Below, in pieces: positions 52,085 through 60,796 of a stretch of 64,000 nucleotides of DNA. Within the stretch, counting starts at the first letter, position 1. Each line of letters begins with the position of its first letter. The translations under genes were made by a program, and so were the position numbers. This stretch comes from Bacillota bacterium (GTDB taxonomy: Bacteria > Bacillota > Sulfobacillia > Sulfobacillales > Sulfobacillaceae). Where the stretch lies: positions 124,001 through 188,000 of the forward strand of contig JAIMBD010000003.1 in NCBI GenBank assembly GCA_023511625.1. Direction: 5' to 3'. Under the pieces are notes generated by a model. That model did not search any database, was not told the origin of the DNA, and saw nothing but the letters and a program-made list of their open reading frames with translations.

Positions 52085-53479
52085 ATGGCGTCGCAGCGGC
52101 GCTATTTTATTCGCACCTACGGGTGCCAGATGAACGTGCGCGATTCGGAGATCATGGCCGGGACGCTGGCCGCCATGGGTTGGCAACCGGCTGCGGCCGA
52201 ATCCGATGCCGATTTGATTGTGGTGAACACCTGTGCCGTGCGGGGAACGGCGGAGGATCACGCGTTCGGCTACATCGGAGGCCTCAAGCAACTCAAAGAC
52301 GCGCGTCCCGGCCTGCGCTTGGCCGTGGCCGGATGCATGGTGCAAGAGCCCAAGACGGTGGCGTGGCTGAAGCGATACGCTCCCCACGTGGACGTGGTGA
52401 TCGGCACCCACAACCTGCACCGGCTGCCCGAGGTCCTGGCCGAGGCCGAGGAGCGGCAGGAGATGTTGGTCGAGGTGTGGCAGCAGCCCGGGCCGGTGGT
52501 GGAGGCGCTGCCTTCCCAACGCGCCGAAGGGGTTCAGGCCTTTGTCAACATCATTTACGGCTGCGACAAATTCTGCACCTTCTGCATCGTGCCCTTCACG
52601 CGGGGGCGCGAGCGCTCCCGCGAACCCAAGCACATCGTGCGGGAAGTGGAGGCGTTAGCAGCCCAGGGCTATCAGGACATTACCCTCCTTGGGCAGAACG
52701 TCAACTCCTACGGTCATGACCTCGATCCGCCCACCGACCTCGCCGACCTCTTGGAGGCCTTATGCCGGGTCGAGGGCGTGCGGTGGTTGCGGTTTACCAC
52801 CTCGCACCCCCGCGACTTCAGCCAAAAATTGATCGATACCATCGCGCGCGAACCGCGCATCAGTCATCACGTCCACCTGCCGGTCCAGTCAGGGTCCGAC
52901 GCCATCCTCAAGCGGATGAACCGAAAGTACACTCGGGCCCAATACCTGGAGCTCGTGGACCGGATTCGCGCCGCCATCCCCGACGTGGCCCTGACCACCG
53001 ACCTCATCGTCGGTTTTCCAGGAGAGACCGAGGAGGATTTTGCCGCCACGCTGGACTTGGTAAAACGGGTGCGATTCGATGCCGCCTTCACCTTTTTGTA
53101 CTCGGCGCGCGAGGGGACGCCGGCCGCGCGCTGGGAGTCGCGTGACCCCGTGCCCGAGGCGGTGAAGAAGGAACGCTTGAACCGCCTGATGGACCTGCAG
53201 TACCGCATCAGCTGGGAGGCCAACCAGCAGTGGGTGGGAAAGACGGTGCTGGCGGTGGTGGAGGGCGTGTCTAAGAAGAGCGAGGCGATGTGGAGCGCCC
53301 GCACCCAGCACAACAAAGTGGTGTTGGTGCCGCGCCAGGCGGACGACGACCTCCGGTTCCGGTTCGTGCCGGTGCGCATTACCGGAGCCAAGACCTTTTA
53401 CCTGACCGGAGAAGTCGCCGGGCCGGCAGAGGCGGGACCGAGGCCGTCCGAGGCGGCGCGGACCTTGCCCGTGCTCTGA
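52085..53479 (+). CDS. miaB: tRNA-2-methylthio-N6-dimethylallyladenosine synthase
   Basis: A radical-SAM methylthiotransferase that adds a methylthio group to A37 of tRNAs. The 464-residue protein has the N-terminal UPF0004 domain with RTYGCQMNVRDSE, VVNTCAVR and AVAGCMVQ (three cluster Cys). The radical-SAM motif is NIIYGCDKFCTFCIVPFTRG. LLGQNVNSYG and the HLPVQSGSDAILKRMNRKY segment follow, then a TRAM domain at the end. These are MiaB rather than RimO or MtaB features. miaA is not in the window. Confidence 0.97.
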   Translation: MASQRRYFIRTYGCQMNVRDSEIMAGTLAAMGWQPAAAESDADLIVVNTCAVRGTAEDHAFGYIGGLKQLKDARPGLRLAVAGCMVQEPKTVAWLKRYAPHVDVVIGTHNLHRLPEVLAEAEERQEMLVEVWQQPGPVVEALPSQRAEGVQAFVNIIYGCDKFCTFCIVPFTRGRERSREPKHIVREVEALAAQGYQDITLLGQNVNSYGHDLDPPTDLADLLEALCRVEGVRWLRFTTSHPRDFSQKLIDTIAREPRISHHVHLPVQSGSDAILKRMNRKYTRAQYLELVDRIRAAIPDVALTTDLIVGFPGETEEDFAATLDLVKRVRFDAAFTFLYSAREGTPAARWESRDPVPEAVKKERLNRLMDLQYRISWEANQQWVGKTVLAVVEGVSKKSEAMWSARTQHNKVVLVPRQADDDLRFRFVPVRITGAKTFYLTGEVAGPAEAGPRPSEAARTLPVL

Positions 53480-53485
53480 CGCGCC

Positions 53486-54628
53486 ATGGCCTTGGTGACC
53501 CATTACAAGCGGCGCACGCCGGAACAGATCCTCGAAGACATCCGGCGCATGAGCCGTGGCAAGCACCGCATCTACCTCGGGGCGGCGCCCGGCGTGGGCA
53601 AGACCTACACCATGCTGCGCGACGCCCACGAGGCCAAACAACAAGGGGTCGATGTGGTAATCGGCATCATCGACGCTCACGACCGGGCCGAGACGGCGGC
53701 CCTGATTCCGGGGCTGGAACAGGTGCCGCTGTTGCCGGCCACCATGAAAGGGGTGCCGGTGTGGGAACTCAACGTGGACGCGGTGATGACCCGGGGGCCG
53801 GACGTAGTCCTGGTCGATGAGTTGGCCCACACCAATGCCGATGGGATGCGCCATCTCAAGCGCTACCAGGACGTGGAGGAGCTTTTGGCGGCTGGCATCA
53901 ACGTATGGTCGACCTTAAACATCCAGCATCTCGAATCGCTGAACGACACCGTGCGCCAGATCACGGGCGTCAAGGTGCGAGAGACGATTCCGGATTCGGT
54001 GGTTAGGGGGGCCGAGGAAGTCCGACTCATCGACCTGACTCCCGAGGCGCTGATCGACCGATTGAAAAGAGGGAAAATCTACCAAGGCGCTACCATCGAC
54101 CGCGCCTTGCAGAATTTCTTTCGGACCGGAAACCTCACGGCCCTTCGCGAGTTGGCGCTCCGGGTGGTGGCCGACGACACCGACGAGCGGCTGGAGCGCT
54201 ACATGCACCATCATGCCATTGAAGGGCCTTGGCCCACCCACGACCGCATCATGGTGGCCATCACGCCGTCGCCCAACGGTGCCCGTCTGATTCGGCGCGG
54301 CTACCGGACGGTTCGCCGCTTGAAGGCGGAATTTTACGTGGTATACGTCCGCCCGTCCGACCGTCGGCTGTCCGAAGACGACGAGCGGCGCCTCGCCCAG
54401 CACTTCGACCTGGCCCGTCAACTCGGGGCCAATGTGGTAGAATTGCGGGGAAGTCACATCGCCAGAACCTTGGTGCAGTTTGCCCGCGAACACCACGTGA
54501 CCGAAATCGTCATGGGAGAGTCCTTGCGCACCCGCTGGCAAGAGATCTGGCGCGGGTCGGTGATCAACGAGGTGCTGCGCTTGACCAGCAACATCGACAT
54601 CCTGGTGGTGGGACGGGAGCCGGAGTAG
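53486..54628 (+). CDS. Stand-alone KdpD N-terminal module with UspA domain
   Basis: A 380-residue protein equal to the cytoplasmic N-terminal part of the potassium sensor KdpD, without transmembrane helices or a kinase. Walker A is LGAAPGVGKTYTML and the Walker B-like strand is VVLVDELAHTNADG. GINVWSTLNIQHLESLNDTV is a KdpD hallmark. The C-terminal 130 residues (HDRIMVAITPSPNGARLIRR, ending NIDILVVGREP) are a universal stress protein domain. Short KdpD proteins are known in some bacteria. No kdpFABC genes are nearby. It follows miaB by six bases. Confidence 0.88.
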   Translation: MALVTHYKRRTPEQILEDIRRMSRGKHRIYLGAAPGVGKTYTMLRDAHEAKQQGVDVVIGIIDAHDRAETAALIPGLEQVPLLPATMKGVPVWELNVDAVMTRGPDVVLVDELAHTNADGMRHLKRYQDVEELLAAGINVWSTLNIQHLESLNDTVRQITGVKVRETIPDSVVRGAEEVRLIDLTPEALIDRLKRGKIYQGATIDRALQNFFRTGNLTALRELALRVVADDTDERLERYMHHHAIEGPWPTHDRIMVAITPSPNGARLIRRGYRTVRRLKAEFYVVYVRPSDRRLSEDDERRLAQHFDLARQLGANVVELRGSHIARTLVQFAREHHVTEIVMGESLRTRWQEIWRGSVINEVLRLTSNIDILVVGREPE

Positions 54629-54630
54629 GC

Positions 54631-54930
54631 ATGAGCTTAACGTTTGTCCACGTCGTGACGGTGGTCTTGACCACCGCCGCGGGGGCGTTTTTAGGCCGCG
54701 CCGTGCGCAACCGCTGGCGCCGCCTACAGTATCTGAACGAGGCGGCGCGCGCGGTACTCTTTCTCATCGGCGCGGTGGCCGTGGTGTGGTACGTTGCGTC
54801 TACTCCTGCGACCGGCGCCCAAAAGGCAGCCTTGGCGGGGTTGTACCTCGGAGCCGTGTACGGCCTCGTGGCCTCAGATCCCCGGCCGCGCCGGCGGCGG
54901 GATGAGGTCGACGAGCCACCTGAGGGCTGA
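54631..54930 (+). CDS. Small membrane protein downstream of the KdpD-like gene
   Basis: A 99-residue protein with two or three hydrophobic helices (FVHVVTVVLTTAAGAFLG, AVLFLIGAVAVVWYVAS) and a basic, then acidic C-terminal tail. No family is recognised. It starts two bases after the KdpD-like stop, so they are very likely co-expressed, and it could provide that soluble sensor with a membrane partner. Confidence 0.65.
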   Translation: MSLTFVHVVTVVLTTAAGAFLGRAVRNRWRRLQYLNEAARAVLFLIGAVAVVWYVASTPATGAQKAALAGLYLGAVYGLVASDPRPRRRRDEVDEPPEG

Positions 54931-54940
54931 GCCTGGTTCC

Positions 54941-56050
54941 CTACTTCGCCTTTGGCCGAATGGGCGCCCCCCGATGGCGGGTCTGTTGGAGGGCTTGGGC
55001 CACTGCGTTCCACCACTTGGCGTCCTCGTAGCCGATCCGCCAGAAGGCGACGCCGCCCAAGTGGTCGCGCTCGGCCAACCGGATGCGGGCCACGGCTGCT
55101 CGGTCGTTGACGAACCAAATTACGTGGCTTATGCCCCGCGTAGTCCATCGGTCGTAGGCCTCCTGAGAGGCGGGATCCCAGCGGTAGCGGCCGTAGAGGT
55201 GCTGGTGCATGGCCTTTAAGGGAATGGTGGTGGCATGGGTAGAGCCGTCGGTCCATTCATAGCCGTAATTGGCGATGCCGAGGTAGATCTTAGACGGCGG
55301 CACGCCGTCGGCAATGACCCGACGGATTCCGGAGGCGACCCACGCGTAGGGACTGACAGGGCCCGGGGGCGTGCCGTCGCCGTGGTGGTCGTAGGCCATC
55401 AACACCACCGCGCCGGAGTCTTCGGCCAGCGTGCGGTAGTCGTACGCCGCCATAGACCCGTTGCGAGAGGCCGGGGGCATCACCGACACCGAAAGCAGGG
55501 TACCAGGCGGCATGGCGCCGTGGAGCGCAGCCATGAAGGCATTCAGGTCGCTGCGGTCGCCGGGCTTGAGCAGTTGAAAGTCGATGTTGACCCCGGCGTA
55601 GTGGTCGCGGCGGATCAACGAGACGATTTGCTGTACCGCCGTCCGGCGCAGGGCGGCGGTGTGCAGGAAGGCGTCGGTCCCGCCGGCGTTGTTGATGAGG
55701 GGCAACAGGGGCAGATGCTGCGCCCGCGCCAGGGCGGCCACGTCTCCCTGCGGTTTGGCCACGAGATGTCCGTTTGCACCCACTTCATACCAAAACGGGG
55801 CGAGGTAGTTCACCAGCCCCGGATGGGCCGCCAATAGGGCCAAGGGGTTGGGGGGAACGGATTCTTGGTTTTGGTCGTAGAACGCGATGACCTTCAGGTG
55901 CGGCCCGGCCACAGAGCCACTGGGCAAGAGCGCGCGAGCCGGTGGACTTGCGGGCATGGGGGCCGGTGCCGGTTTCGCCGCCGTGCCGCAGCCGACCAGG
56001 AGCGCGCTGAGGGCCAACGGCGCCAGGCGGGCGCGGGTGGATGCTCCCAC
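54941..56050 (-). CDS. GH18-like lipoprotein with Gln in place of the catalytic Glu
   Basis: A 369-residue exported protein with a lipobox (LSALLVGC, Cys21), a Pro/Ala-rich linker and a glycoside hydrolase 18 barrel resembling the catalytic domain of spore cortex hydrolases YaaH/Sle[17 protein letters not shown] corresponds to the DxxDxDxE active site. The general-acid Glu is Gln159 (codon at 55574-55576), while the two upstream acidic positions are only partly kept. Other barrel strands ([39 protein letters not shown]) look sound. GTG at 56050 follows AGGAGG. It may bind rather than cut glycan. Confidence 0.85.
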   Translation of the reverse strand: MGASTRARLAPLALSALLVGCGTAAKPAPAPMPASPPARALLPSGSVAGPHLKVIAFYDQNQESVPPNPLALLAAHPGLVNYLAPFWYEVGANGHLVAKPQGDVAALARAQHLPLLPLINNAGGTDAFLHTAALRRTAVQQIVSLIRRDHYAGVNIDFQLLKPGDRSDLNAFMAALHGAMPPGTLLSVSVMPPASRNGSMAAYDYRTLAEDSGAVVLMAYDHHGDGTPPGPVSPYAWVASGIRRVIADGVPPSKIYLGIANYGYEWTDGSTHATTIPLKAMHQHLYGRYRWDPASQEAYDRWTTRGISHVIWFVNDRAAVARIRLAERDHLGGVAFWRIGYEDAKWWNAVAQALQQTRHRGAPIRPKAK

Positions 56051-56315
56051 GGAATACGCCTCCTTTTTGGAGATGGGTTCCGGTGCCTGGCCCCGACGAA
56101 GCCGGCAGGGACGGTCGGCCGGCGACCGGAGCCGGGAATTCGCCCATATTGTGGCGAACTCGGCCTGACCCGATACTGGCAGTGGCTGGAGACAATCCCC
56201 GCTTCGCCCTTGTCTTTGGGTGGTCTTTCCGCGCCCTGCGAGCTTTCCTTTTCCTCGCCTTTTCGTTGCCTTTTCTTCGCCTGCGTTCCCCTGGCGTCCC
56301 CATCCGCGTCCTTCC

Positions 56316-56344
56316 TTGAAGGGAGGTGGTGCGCGTGCTATACT
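56316..56344 (+). promoter_or_regulatory. SigA-type promoter of rpsB-tsf
   Basis: TTGAAG (56316-56321) and TATACT (56339-56344) are 17 bases apart. This would start the transcript near 56351 and leave a leader of about 110 bases before rpsB. Confidence 0.7.
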
Positions 56345-56392
56345 GTCATGGGTTTTTCCCCGATTTGGAGAACGACGCACGCGGTGGGAAAT

Positions 56393-56455
56393 CCTGGTTC
56401 GTGTCGCCGCAGCCGGCGACATGGATCGTCTGCCGCGGAGGTAAAAACCAGGAGG
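56393..56455 (+). promoter_or_regulatory. Structured rpsB leader, possible S2 autoregulation element
   Basis: CCTGGTT (56393-56399) can pair with AACCAGG (56446-56452), whose last three bases are part of the AGGAGG ribosome site of rpsB (56450-56455). Enclosed by this helix is a nine-base stem (56401-56409 with 56414-56422, one G-T pair) closed by a CAGC loop. The arrangement suggests the leader can hide the ribosome site, as in many ribosomal-protein autoregulatory leaders. Regulation by S2 itself is an inference. Confidence 0.5.
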
Positions 56456-56461
56456 TGTCGC

Positions 56462-57184
56462 ATGTCTGTCATTTCGATGAAGCAGCTGCTGGAGGCCGGG
56501 GTGCACTTCGGCCACCAAACCCGACGCTGGAACCCCAAGATGAAGCCCTATATCTTCACCGAGCGCAACGGCATCTACATCATCGACCTGCAAAAGACCG
56601 TACGCAAGGTGGACGAAGCCTACCAATTCATGCGCCGGGTGGGCATGGAAGGGGGCAAGGTGCTGTTTGTGGGCACCAAGAAGCAGGCCCAGGAGGCCGT
56701 GGCCGAGGAGGCGCGCCGATCGGGCGATTTCTTCGTCAACCAGCGCTGGCTCGGGGGCATGCTGACCAACTTTGAGACCATCAAGCGGCGGGTGCGGCGG
56801 CTGGCGGAATTGAAGGAGCAGGAGGCCGGCGGCCAGTGGGAGCGGCTGCCGAAAAAGGAGGTAAGCCGCCTTTCCCGGGAGAAGGCGCGGTTGGAGAAGT
56901 ACTTGGGTGGCATCGAAGGCATGCGCTCGCTGCCGGCTGCGGTGTTCATCGTCGACCCGCGCAAAGAGCACATCGCGGTGATGGAGGCCCGGCGGATGCA
57001 TATCCCCATCGTGGCCATCGTCGATACCAACTGCGACCCGGATGAAATCGACTACGTCATCCCGGGCAACGACGACGCCATTCGCGCCGTGCGCCTTCTG
57101 ACCTCGAAGATGGCCGATGCCCTGTTGGAGGGCAGGCAAGGGGAGACGGCAGCGCCGGACGTGGTCGCAGCGGAAGCGCAATAA
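56462..57184 (+). CDS. rpsB: 30S ribosomal protein S2
   Basis: The 240-residue S2 protein begins [20 protein letters not shown], followed by [20 protein letters not shown], and contains [19 protein letters not shown] and [20 protein letters not shown]. Length is normal; it ends in a short acidic tail. ATG at 56462 follows AGGAGGTGTCGC. It forms a two-gene unit with tsf behind a dedicated promoter and a structured leader. Confidence 0.98.
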   Translation: MSVISMKQLLEAGVHFGHQTRRWNPKMKPYIFTERNGIYIIDLQKTVRKVDEAYQFMRRVGMEGGKVLFVGTKKQAQEAVAEEARRSGDFFVNQRWLGGMLTNFETIKRRVRRLAELKEQEAGGQWERLPKKEVSRLSREKARLEKYLGGIEGMRSLPAAVFIVDPRKEHIAVMEARRMHIPIVAIVDTNCDPDEIDYVIPGNDDAIRAVRLLTSKMADALLEGRQGETAAPDVVAAEAQ

Positions 57185-57235
57185 CGGCACGGCCCGGATC
57201 GGCGCGGTCCAGGGCGTACACGAGGAGGGCAACGG

Positions 57236-57853
57236 TTGATTACGGCTCAGGACGTCAAGCGGCTTCGGGAGCGCACGGGCGCGGGGATGATGGAATGCAA
57301 GAAGGCGTTGACCGACGCCCAAGGGGATTTTGAGCGCGCAGTCGACCTCTTGCGGGAGCGCGGCTTGGCCCAGGCGGCAAAGAAGGCGGGACGCGTGGCC
57401 AACGAGGGCGTCATCGAAAGCTACATCCACTCCCAGGGCCGGATCGGAGTGCTGGTGGAGGTCAATTGCGAGACCGACTTCGTGGCCAACACCCCGGATT
57501 TTCGCAACTTGGCCCATGACCTGGCGATGCACATCGCCGCGGCGCGACCGCGGTACCTCAACCGCGAGGCGGTGCCGGCGGACGAGGTCGAGCACGAGCG
57601 CGAGGTCCTGCGCCGGCAGGCCATGGCAGAGGGCAAGCCGCCCGCCATCGTGGAAAAGATGGTGGAGGGGCGCCTGAACAAGTTCTTCCAAGAGGTCTGT
57701 CTTCTGGAACAGCCGTTTGTCAAGAATCCGGATGTGACCGTGGACCAATTCATCAAGGAGCACATTGCACGACTGGGCGAACAGATCACGGTTCGGCGGT
57801 TCACCCGCTACGAGCGGGGCGAGGCGTTGGACGGCGCGGGGACTGAGGCCTGA
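57236..57853 (+). CDS. tsf: Elongation factor Ts (short form)
   Basis: Exchanges nucleotide on EF-Tu. The 205-residue protein has the N-terminal UBA-like domain ([20 protein letters not shown]), the core with [21 protein letters not shown], and the C-terminal [20 protein letters not shown]. At about 200 residues it is the short type with one core subdomain, as in Thermus, rather than the 290-residue type of Bacillus. TTG at 57236 follows GAGGAGGG. A terminator begins at the first base after the stop codon. Confidence 0.97.
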   Translation: MITAQDVKRLRERTGAGMMECKKALTDAQGDFERAVDLLRERGLAQAAKKAGRVANEGVIESYIHSQGRIGVLVEVNCETDFVANTPDFRNLAHDLAMHIAAARPRYLNREAVPADEVEHEREVLRRQAMAEGKPPAIVEKMVEGRLNKFFQEVCLLEQPFVKNPDVTVDQFIKEHIARLGEQITVRRFTRYERGEALDGAGTEA

Positions 57854-57879
57854 GGGCACCGACAGTGCCCTTAATTTTT
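57854..57879 (+). terminator. Rho-independent terminator after tsf
   Basis: GGGCAC (57854-57859) and GTGCCC (57865-57870) enclose a five-base loop and are followed by TTAATTTTT. It separates rpsB-tsf from pyrH, so pyrH may need read-through or its own promoter. Confidence 0.85.
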
Positions 57880-57908
57880 GACAGCGCTGCCGAGGGGGGC
57901 AGGGGGAG

Positions 57909-58640
57909 ATGCAGCTGAAGCCCAAGTACCGCCGGGTCGTGCTCAAGTTGTCCGGAGAGGCGTTGGCCGGCGAGGCGGGGTATGGGATCGACCCGGTGGT
58001 GGTCGACAGCATCGCCCGGCAGATCCAAGACGTGTTGCGCTTGGGCGTCCAGATTGCGGTCGTGGTGGGCGGCGGCAACATCTGGCGAGGACTGGCTGGC
58101 TCCTCCCAGGGCATGGACCGCGCCACGGCAGATTACATGGGAATGCTGGCGACGGTGATCAACGCCTTGGCCCTGATGGATGCCCTGGAGAAGCACGGCG
58201 TCAAGGTCCGGGTGCAGACCGCCATCGAGATGCGAGAGGTGGCGGAACCTTACATTCGGCGCAAGGCCATCGCGCATCTGGAAAAAGGGTATGTGGTCAT
58301 CTTCGGGGCCGGTACCGGCAACCCCTTCTTTTCCACCGACACCACTGCCGCCTTGCGCGCGGCGGAGATCGAGGCCGACGTGATGCTCAAGGCCACGAAG
58401 GAAGCCGGGGTATACGACGCCGATCCCCGTGTGAATCCCGACGCGCATAAGTACGACGCCATCGGCTATCTCGACGTCTTGAAGGCCAACCTCAAGGTGA
58501 TGGATGCGACGGCCACCTCGCTGTGCATGGACAATCACATCCCCATCATCGTCTTTGACATGAACGTCTACGGTAACATTCGTAAGGTTATCCTGGGCGA
58601 GTCGATCGGCACCCTGGTGGGGGGCGAACACGGTGTATAA
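57909..58640 (+). CDS. pyrH: Uridylate kinase
   Basis: Phosphorylates UMP. The 243-residue amino-acid-kinase fold protein has [60 protein letters not shown] and [21 protein letters not shown]. It has its ATG after GGGGGCAGGGGGAG. The stop overlaps the frr GTG by eight bases. Confidence 0.98.
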   Translation: MQLKPKYRRVVLKLSGEALAGEAGYGIDPVVVDSIARQIQDVLRLGVQIAVVVGGGNIWRGLAGSSQGMDRATADYMGMLATVINALALMDALEKHGVKVRVQTAIEMREVAEPYIRRKAIAHLEKGYVVIFGAGTGNPFFSTDTTAALRAAEIEADVMLKATKEAGVYDADPRVNPDAHKYDAIGYLDVLKANLKVMDATATSLCMDNHIPIIVFDMNVYGNIRKVILGESIGTLVGGEHGV

Positions 58641-59190
58641 GGAGATCCTGGAGCAGGCCGAAGCCAAGATGAAGAAGACGGTGGAGATCTTCGGACACGA
58701 ACTGGCCGGCATGCGGGCGGGGCGGGCGCACCCTGCCCTCCTAGAAAAGGTCCCGGTGGAATATTACGGCACTCCGACTCCGCTGCAACACCTAGCCACC
58801 ATCTCGGCCCCCGAACCCCGGACGCTGGTGGTGCAACCGTTCGACCGGGGGGCCATCGGTGCCATCGAAAAGGCCATCCTCAAGGCCGACCTGGGGGTAT
58901 CGGTGCGGGTCGACGGCAACGTGGTGCGGGTGGCCGTGCCGCCCCTGACCGAGGAGCGGCGGCGGGAGTTGGTCCGCCAGGTCAAGCGGCGCGCAGAAGA
59001 GGAGAAAGTGGCCGTCCGCAATATCCGCCGCGAGGCGGTGGATGCCCTAAGGGCGGCGGAGAAGGAGAACCAGCTGTCCGAGGACGAGCGCCGGCGCGCA
59101 GAGGGCGAAGTCCAGAAGCTGACCGACCGCTACACCAAGGAGATCGACCAGCTGGCCGAGGCGCGAGAGCGGGACATCCTGACGCCGTGA
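58633..59190 (+). CDS. frr: Ribosome recycling factor
   Basis: Splits post-termination ribosomes together with EF-G. The 185-residue length is exact for the family. [20 protein letters not shown] near the start, [20 protein letters not shown] and the [19 protein letters not shown] segment are standard. GTG at 58633 lies within the end of pyrH. Confidence 0.98.
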   Translation: MYKEILEQAEAKMKKTVEIFGHELAGMRAGRAHPALLEKVPVEYYGTPTPLQHLATISAPEPRTLVVQPFDRGAIGAIEKAILKADLGVSVRVDGNVVRVAVPPLTEERRRELVRQVKRRAEEEKVAVRNIRREAVDALRAAEKENQLSEDERRRAEGEVQKLTDRYTKEIDQLAEARERDILTP

Positions 59191-59320
59191 CGGCTCGAAA
59201 GCGGGCCGTCTTCAACCGGAGAGGGGGAGAGGGGAGACGGACGGATCACGGGATCTGGGCAAGGCAGGGATCGGTACCATTCCATCCCCGACCGGTCTGC
59301 CGCGGCACATCGCCATCATC

Positions 59321-59986
59321 ATGGACGGCAACGGCCGCTGGGCCCAGCGGCGCGGATTGCCGCGCATCATGGGGCACCGGCAAGGGGTGTTGGCGCTCAA
59401 ACCGGTGGTCAAGGAGTGTGCCCGGCTCGGGATCGAGGTGCTGACGGTCTACGCCTTCTCCACCGAGAACTGGACCCGACCCAAGCCCGAAGTGGAGGCG
59501 CTGATGGGGCTGTTGTGCGAGTTCTTGGCCCGCGAGACGCGCGAGCTCCAGGCCGAAGGGGTCTCGATCCGCGTCATCGGCGACGTGGCGGGGTTGCCTT
59601 TGTCCGCCCAAGCGGCATTGGCCGAAGCAGTGGCCCAGACCCGGGACGGTTCGCGCCTCATCCTCAATCTGGCCCTCAATTACGGGGCCCGCAACGAGCT
59701 GGTGCGCGCCGTCAACCGGTGGTTGCAGGATCAGCCGCCGGGGGTGCGCCCGGTACTGACGGAAGCGGTATTGAGCCGCTATCTCGACACGGCCGGACTG
59801 CCAGATCCCGACCTGTTGATCCGCTCCAGCGGCGAGGAGCGCCTCTCCAACTTTCTGTTGTGGCAGATCGCCTACACCGAGATCTATGTAACCAAAACCC
59901 TGTGGCCGGACTTTAATCCGGAGGAGTTGCGACAGGCCATCGCCGAGTACCAGCGGCGCCAGCGCCGGTTTGGGGGGATTGGGTAA
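59321..59986 (+). CDS. uppS: Undecaprenyl diphosphate synthase (true start upstream, non-standard)
   Basis: A cis-prenyltransferase making the lipid carrier for cell-wall synthesis. Conserved strings are MDGNGRWAQRRGLPRIMGHR, YAFSTENWTRPKPEVEALM, LALNYGARNELVRAV, DLLIRSSGEERLSNFLLWQ and YTEIYVTKTLWPDF. The coordinates use the first standard start, ATG 59321, giving 221 residues. The same frame upstream encodes GLPRHIAII, which is part of the conserved fold, so the real start must be earlier. Between the frame's stop at 59180 and this ATG there is no ATG, GTG or TTG; CTG at 59255 is one candidate. Confidence 0.93.
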   Translation: MDGNGRWAQRRGLPRIMGHRQGVLALKPVVKECARLGIEVLTVYAFSTENWTRPKPEVEALMGLLCEFLARETRELQAEGVSIRVIGDVAGLPLSAQAALAEAVAQTRDGSRLILNLALNYGARNELVRAVNRWLQDQPPGVRPVLTEAVLSRYLDTAGLPDPDLLIRSSGEERLSNFLLWQIAYTEIYVTKTLWPDFNPEELRQAIAEYQRRQRRFGGIG

Positions 59987-59998
59987 AGGGGCGAGACC

Positions 59999-60781
59999 TT
60001 GCTGAAGCCGCGCATGCTAACCGCCGTCGCCGGCCTACCGATCCTAGTGGCCCTGATTTATCTCGGGGGATGGGTGCTGGCGGCGGGGATGGCCGCCTTG
60101 GCGGCCATCGGCGTTTACGAACTGGAAGGGATGTTTCGCGCCCGAGGTGTGGCGTTCTTTCCCCGGCTGGCTGTGCTGTGGACCTGGAGCCTTTTGCTGG
60201 GACGCCTGTTGGGCTGGCGGCTCGGGTGGATGGTGGCCGTGGGCATCGCCCTGGCAGCGGTGTGGACGCTGTGGGTGGCGGAAGGGGCCGGGTTTCAAGG
60301 CGCCGTGACCACCACCTGGGGAGCGCTCTACCTGGGGTGGTTTTTTTCGTTCATGCTGGCCATTCGCGAGCTGCCGCACGGCCGCGCCCTCTTGTTCGGA
60401 TTTTTCTTGGTTGTCTTTAGTACCGATACCCTGGCCTTTTTTGGAGGGCGGGCGCTGGGGCGCGCGCGCCTGTTGCCGCGGGTCAGTCCGGGCAAGACCT
60501 GGGTAGGGGCTGCCATCGGCACTGCCGCCGGCGTCCTGGCGGGAGGCGTGGCCCTCGGCTGGCTGCACCAGCCTTGGTGGGCGGGCTTCGGCATGGGGTT
60601 GGCGGTGTCGGTACTGGGGCAGCTGGGGGATCTGGTTGAGTCCAACCTCAAGCGGTACTGCGGAGTCAAAGATTCCGGCGGGTTGTTGCCGGGCCATGGC
60701 GGGATTTTAGACCGCTTCGACTCTGCCCTCTTTGCCCTCCCCTTCGCCTATTATTTATTGCGGGGGCTTGGCATAGGCTAG
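59999..60781 (+). CDS. cdsA: Phosphatidate cytidylyltransferase
   Basis: Makes CDP-diacylglycerol in the membrane. The 260-residue protein has about eight hydrophobic helices, the segment DTLAFFGGRALGRARLLP followed by SPGKTWVGAAIG, and the family signature VKDSGGLLPGHGGILDRFDS with the catalytic Asp. TTG at 59999 follows AAAGGGGCGAG, 12 bases after uppS. Confidence 0.96.
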   Translation: MLKPRMLTAVAGLPILVALIYLGGWVLAAGMAALAAIGVYELEGMFRARGVAFFPRLAVLWTWSLLLGRLLGWRLGWMVAVGIALAAVWTLWVAEGAGFQGAVTTTWGALYLGWFFSFMLAIRELPHGRALLFGFFLVVFSTDTLAFFGGRALGRARLLPRVSPGKTWVGAAIGTAAGVLAGGVALGWLHQPWWAGFGMGLAVSVLGQLGDLVESNLKRYCGVKDSGGLLPGHGGILDRFDSALFALPFAYYLLRGLGIG

Positions 60782-60796
60782 CGCGAGGGGTGACCT

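Noticed and set aside
57878-57883. TTGACA just after the tsf terminator as a pyrH promoter
   Set aside because: The position 17 bases downstream is G-rich, with nothing like a -10 box; the TTGACA arises from the terminator T-run.
54941-58126. A 1061-residue minus-strand open frame across the GH18, rpsB and tsf genes
   Set aside because: Only the last 369 residues are GH18-like. The rest is antisense to rpsB and tsf and shows no family pattern; GTG at 56050 has a good ribosome site.
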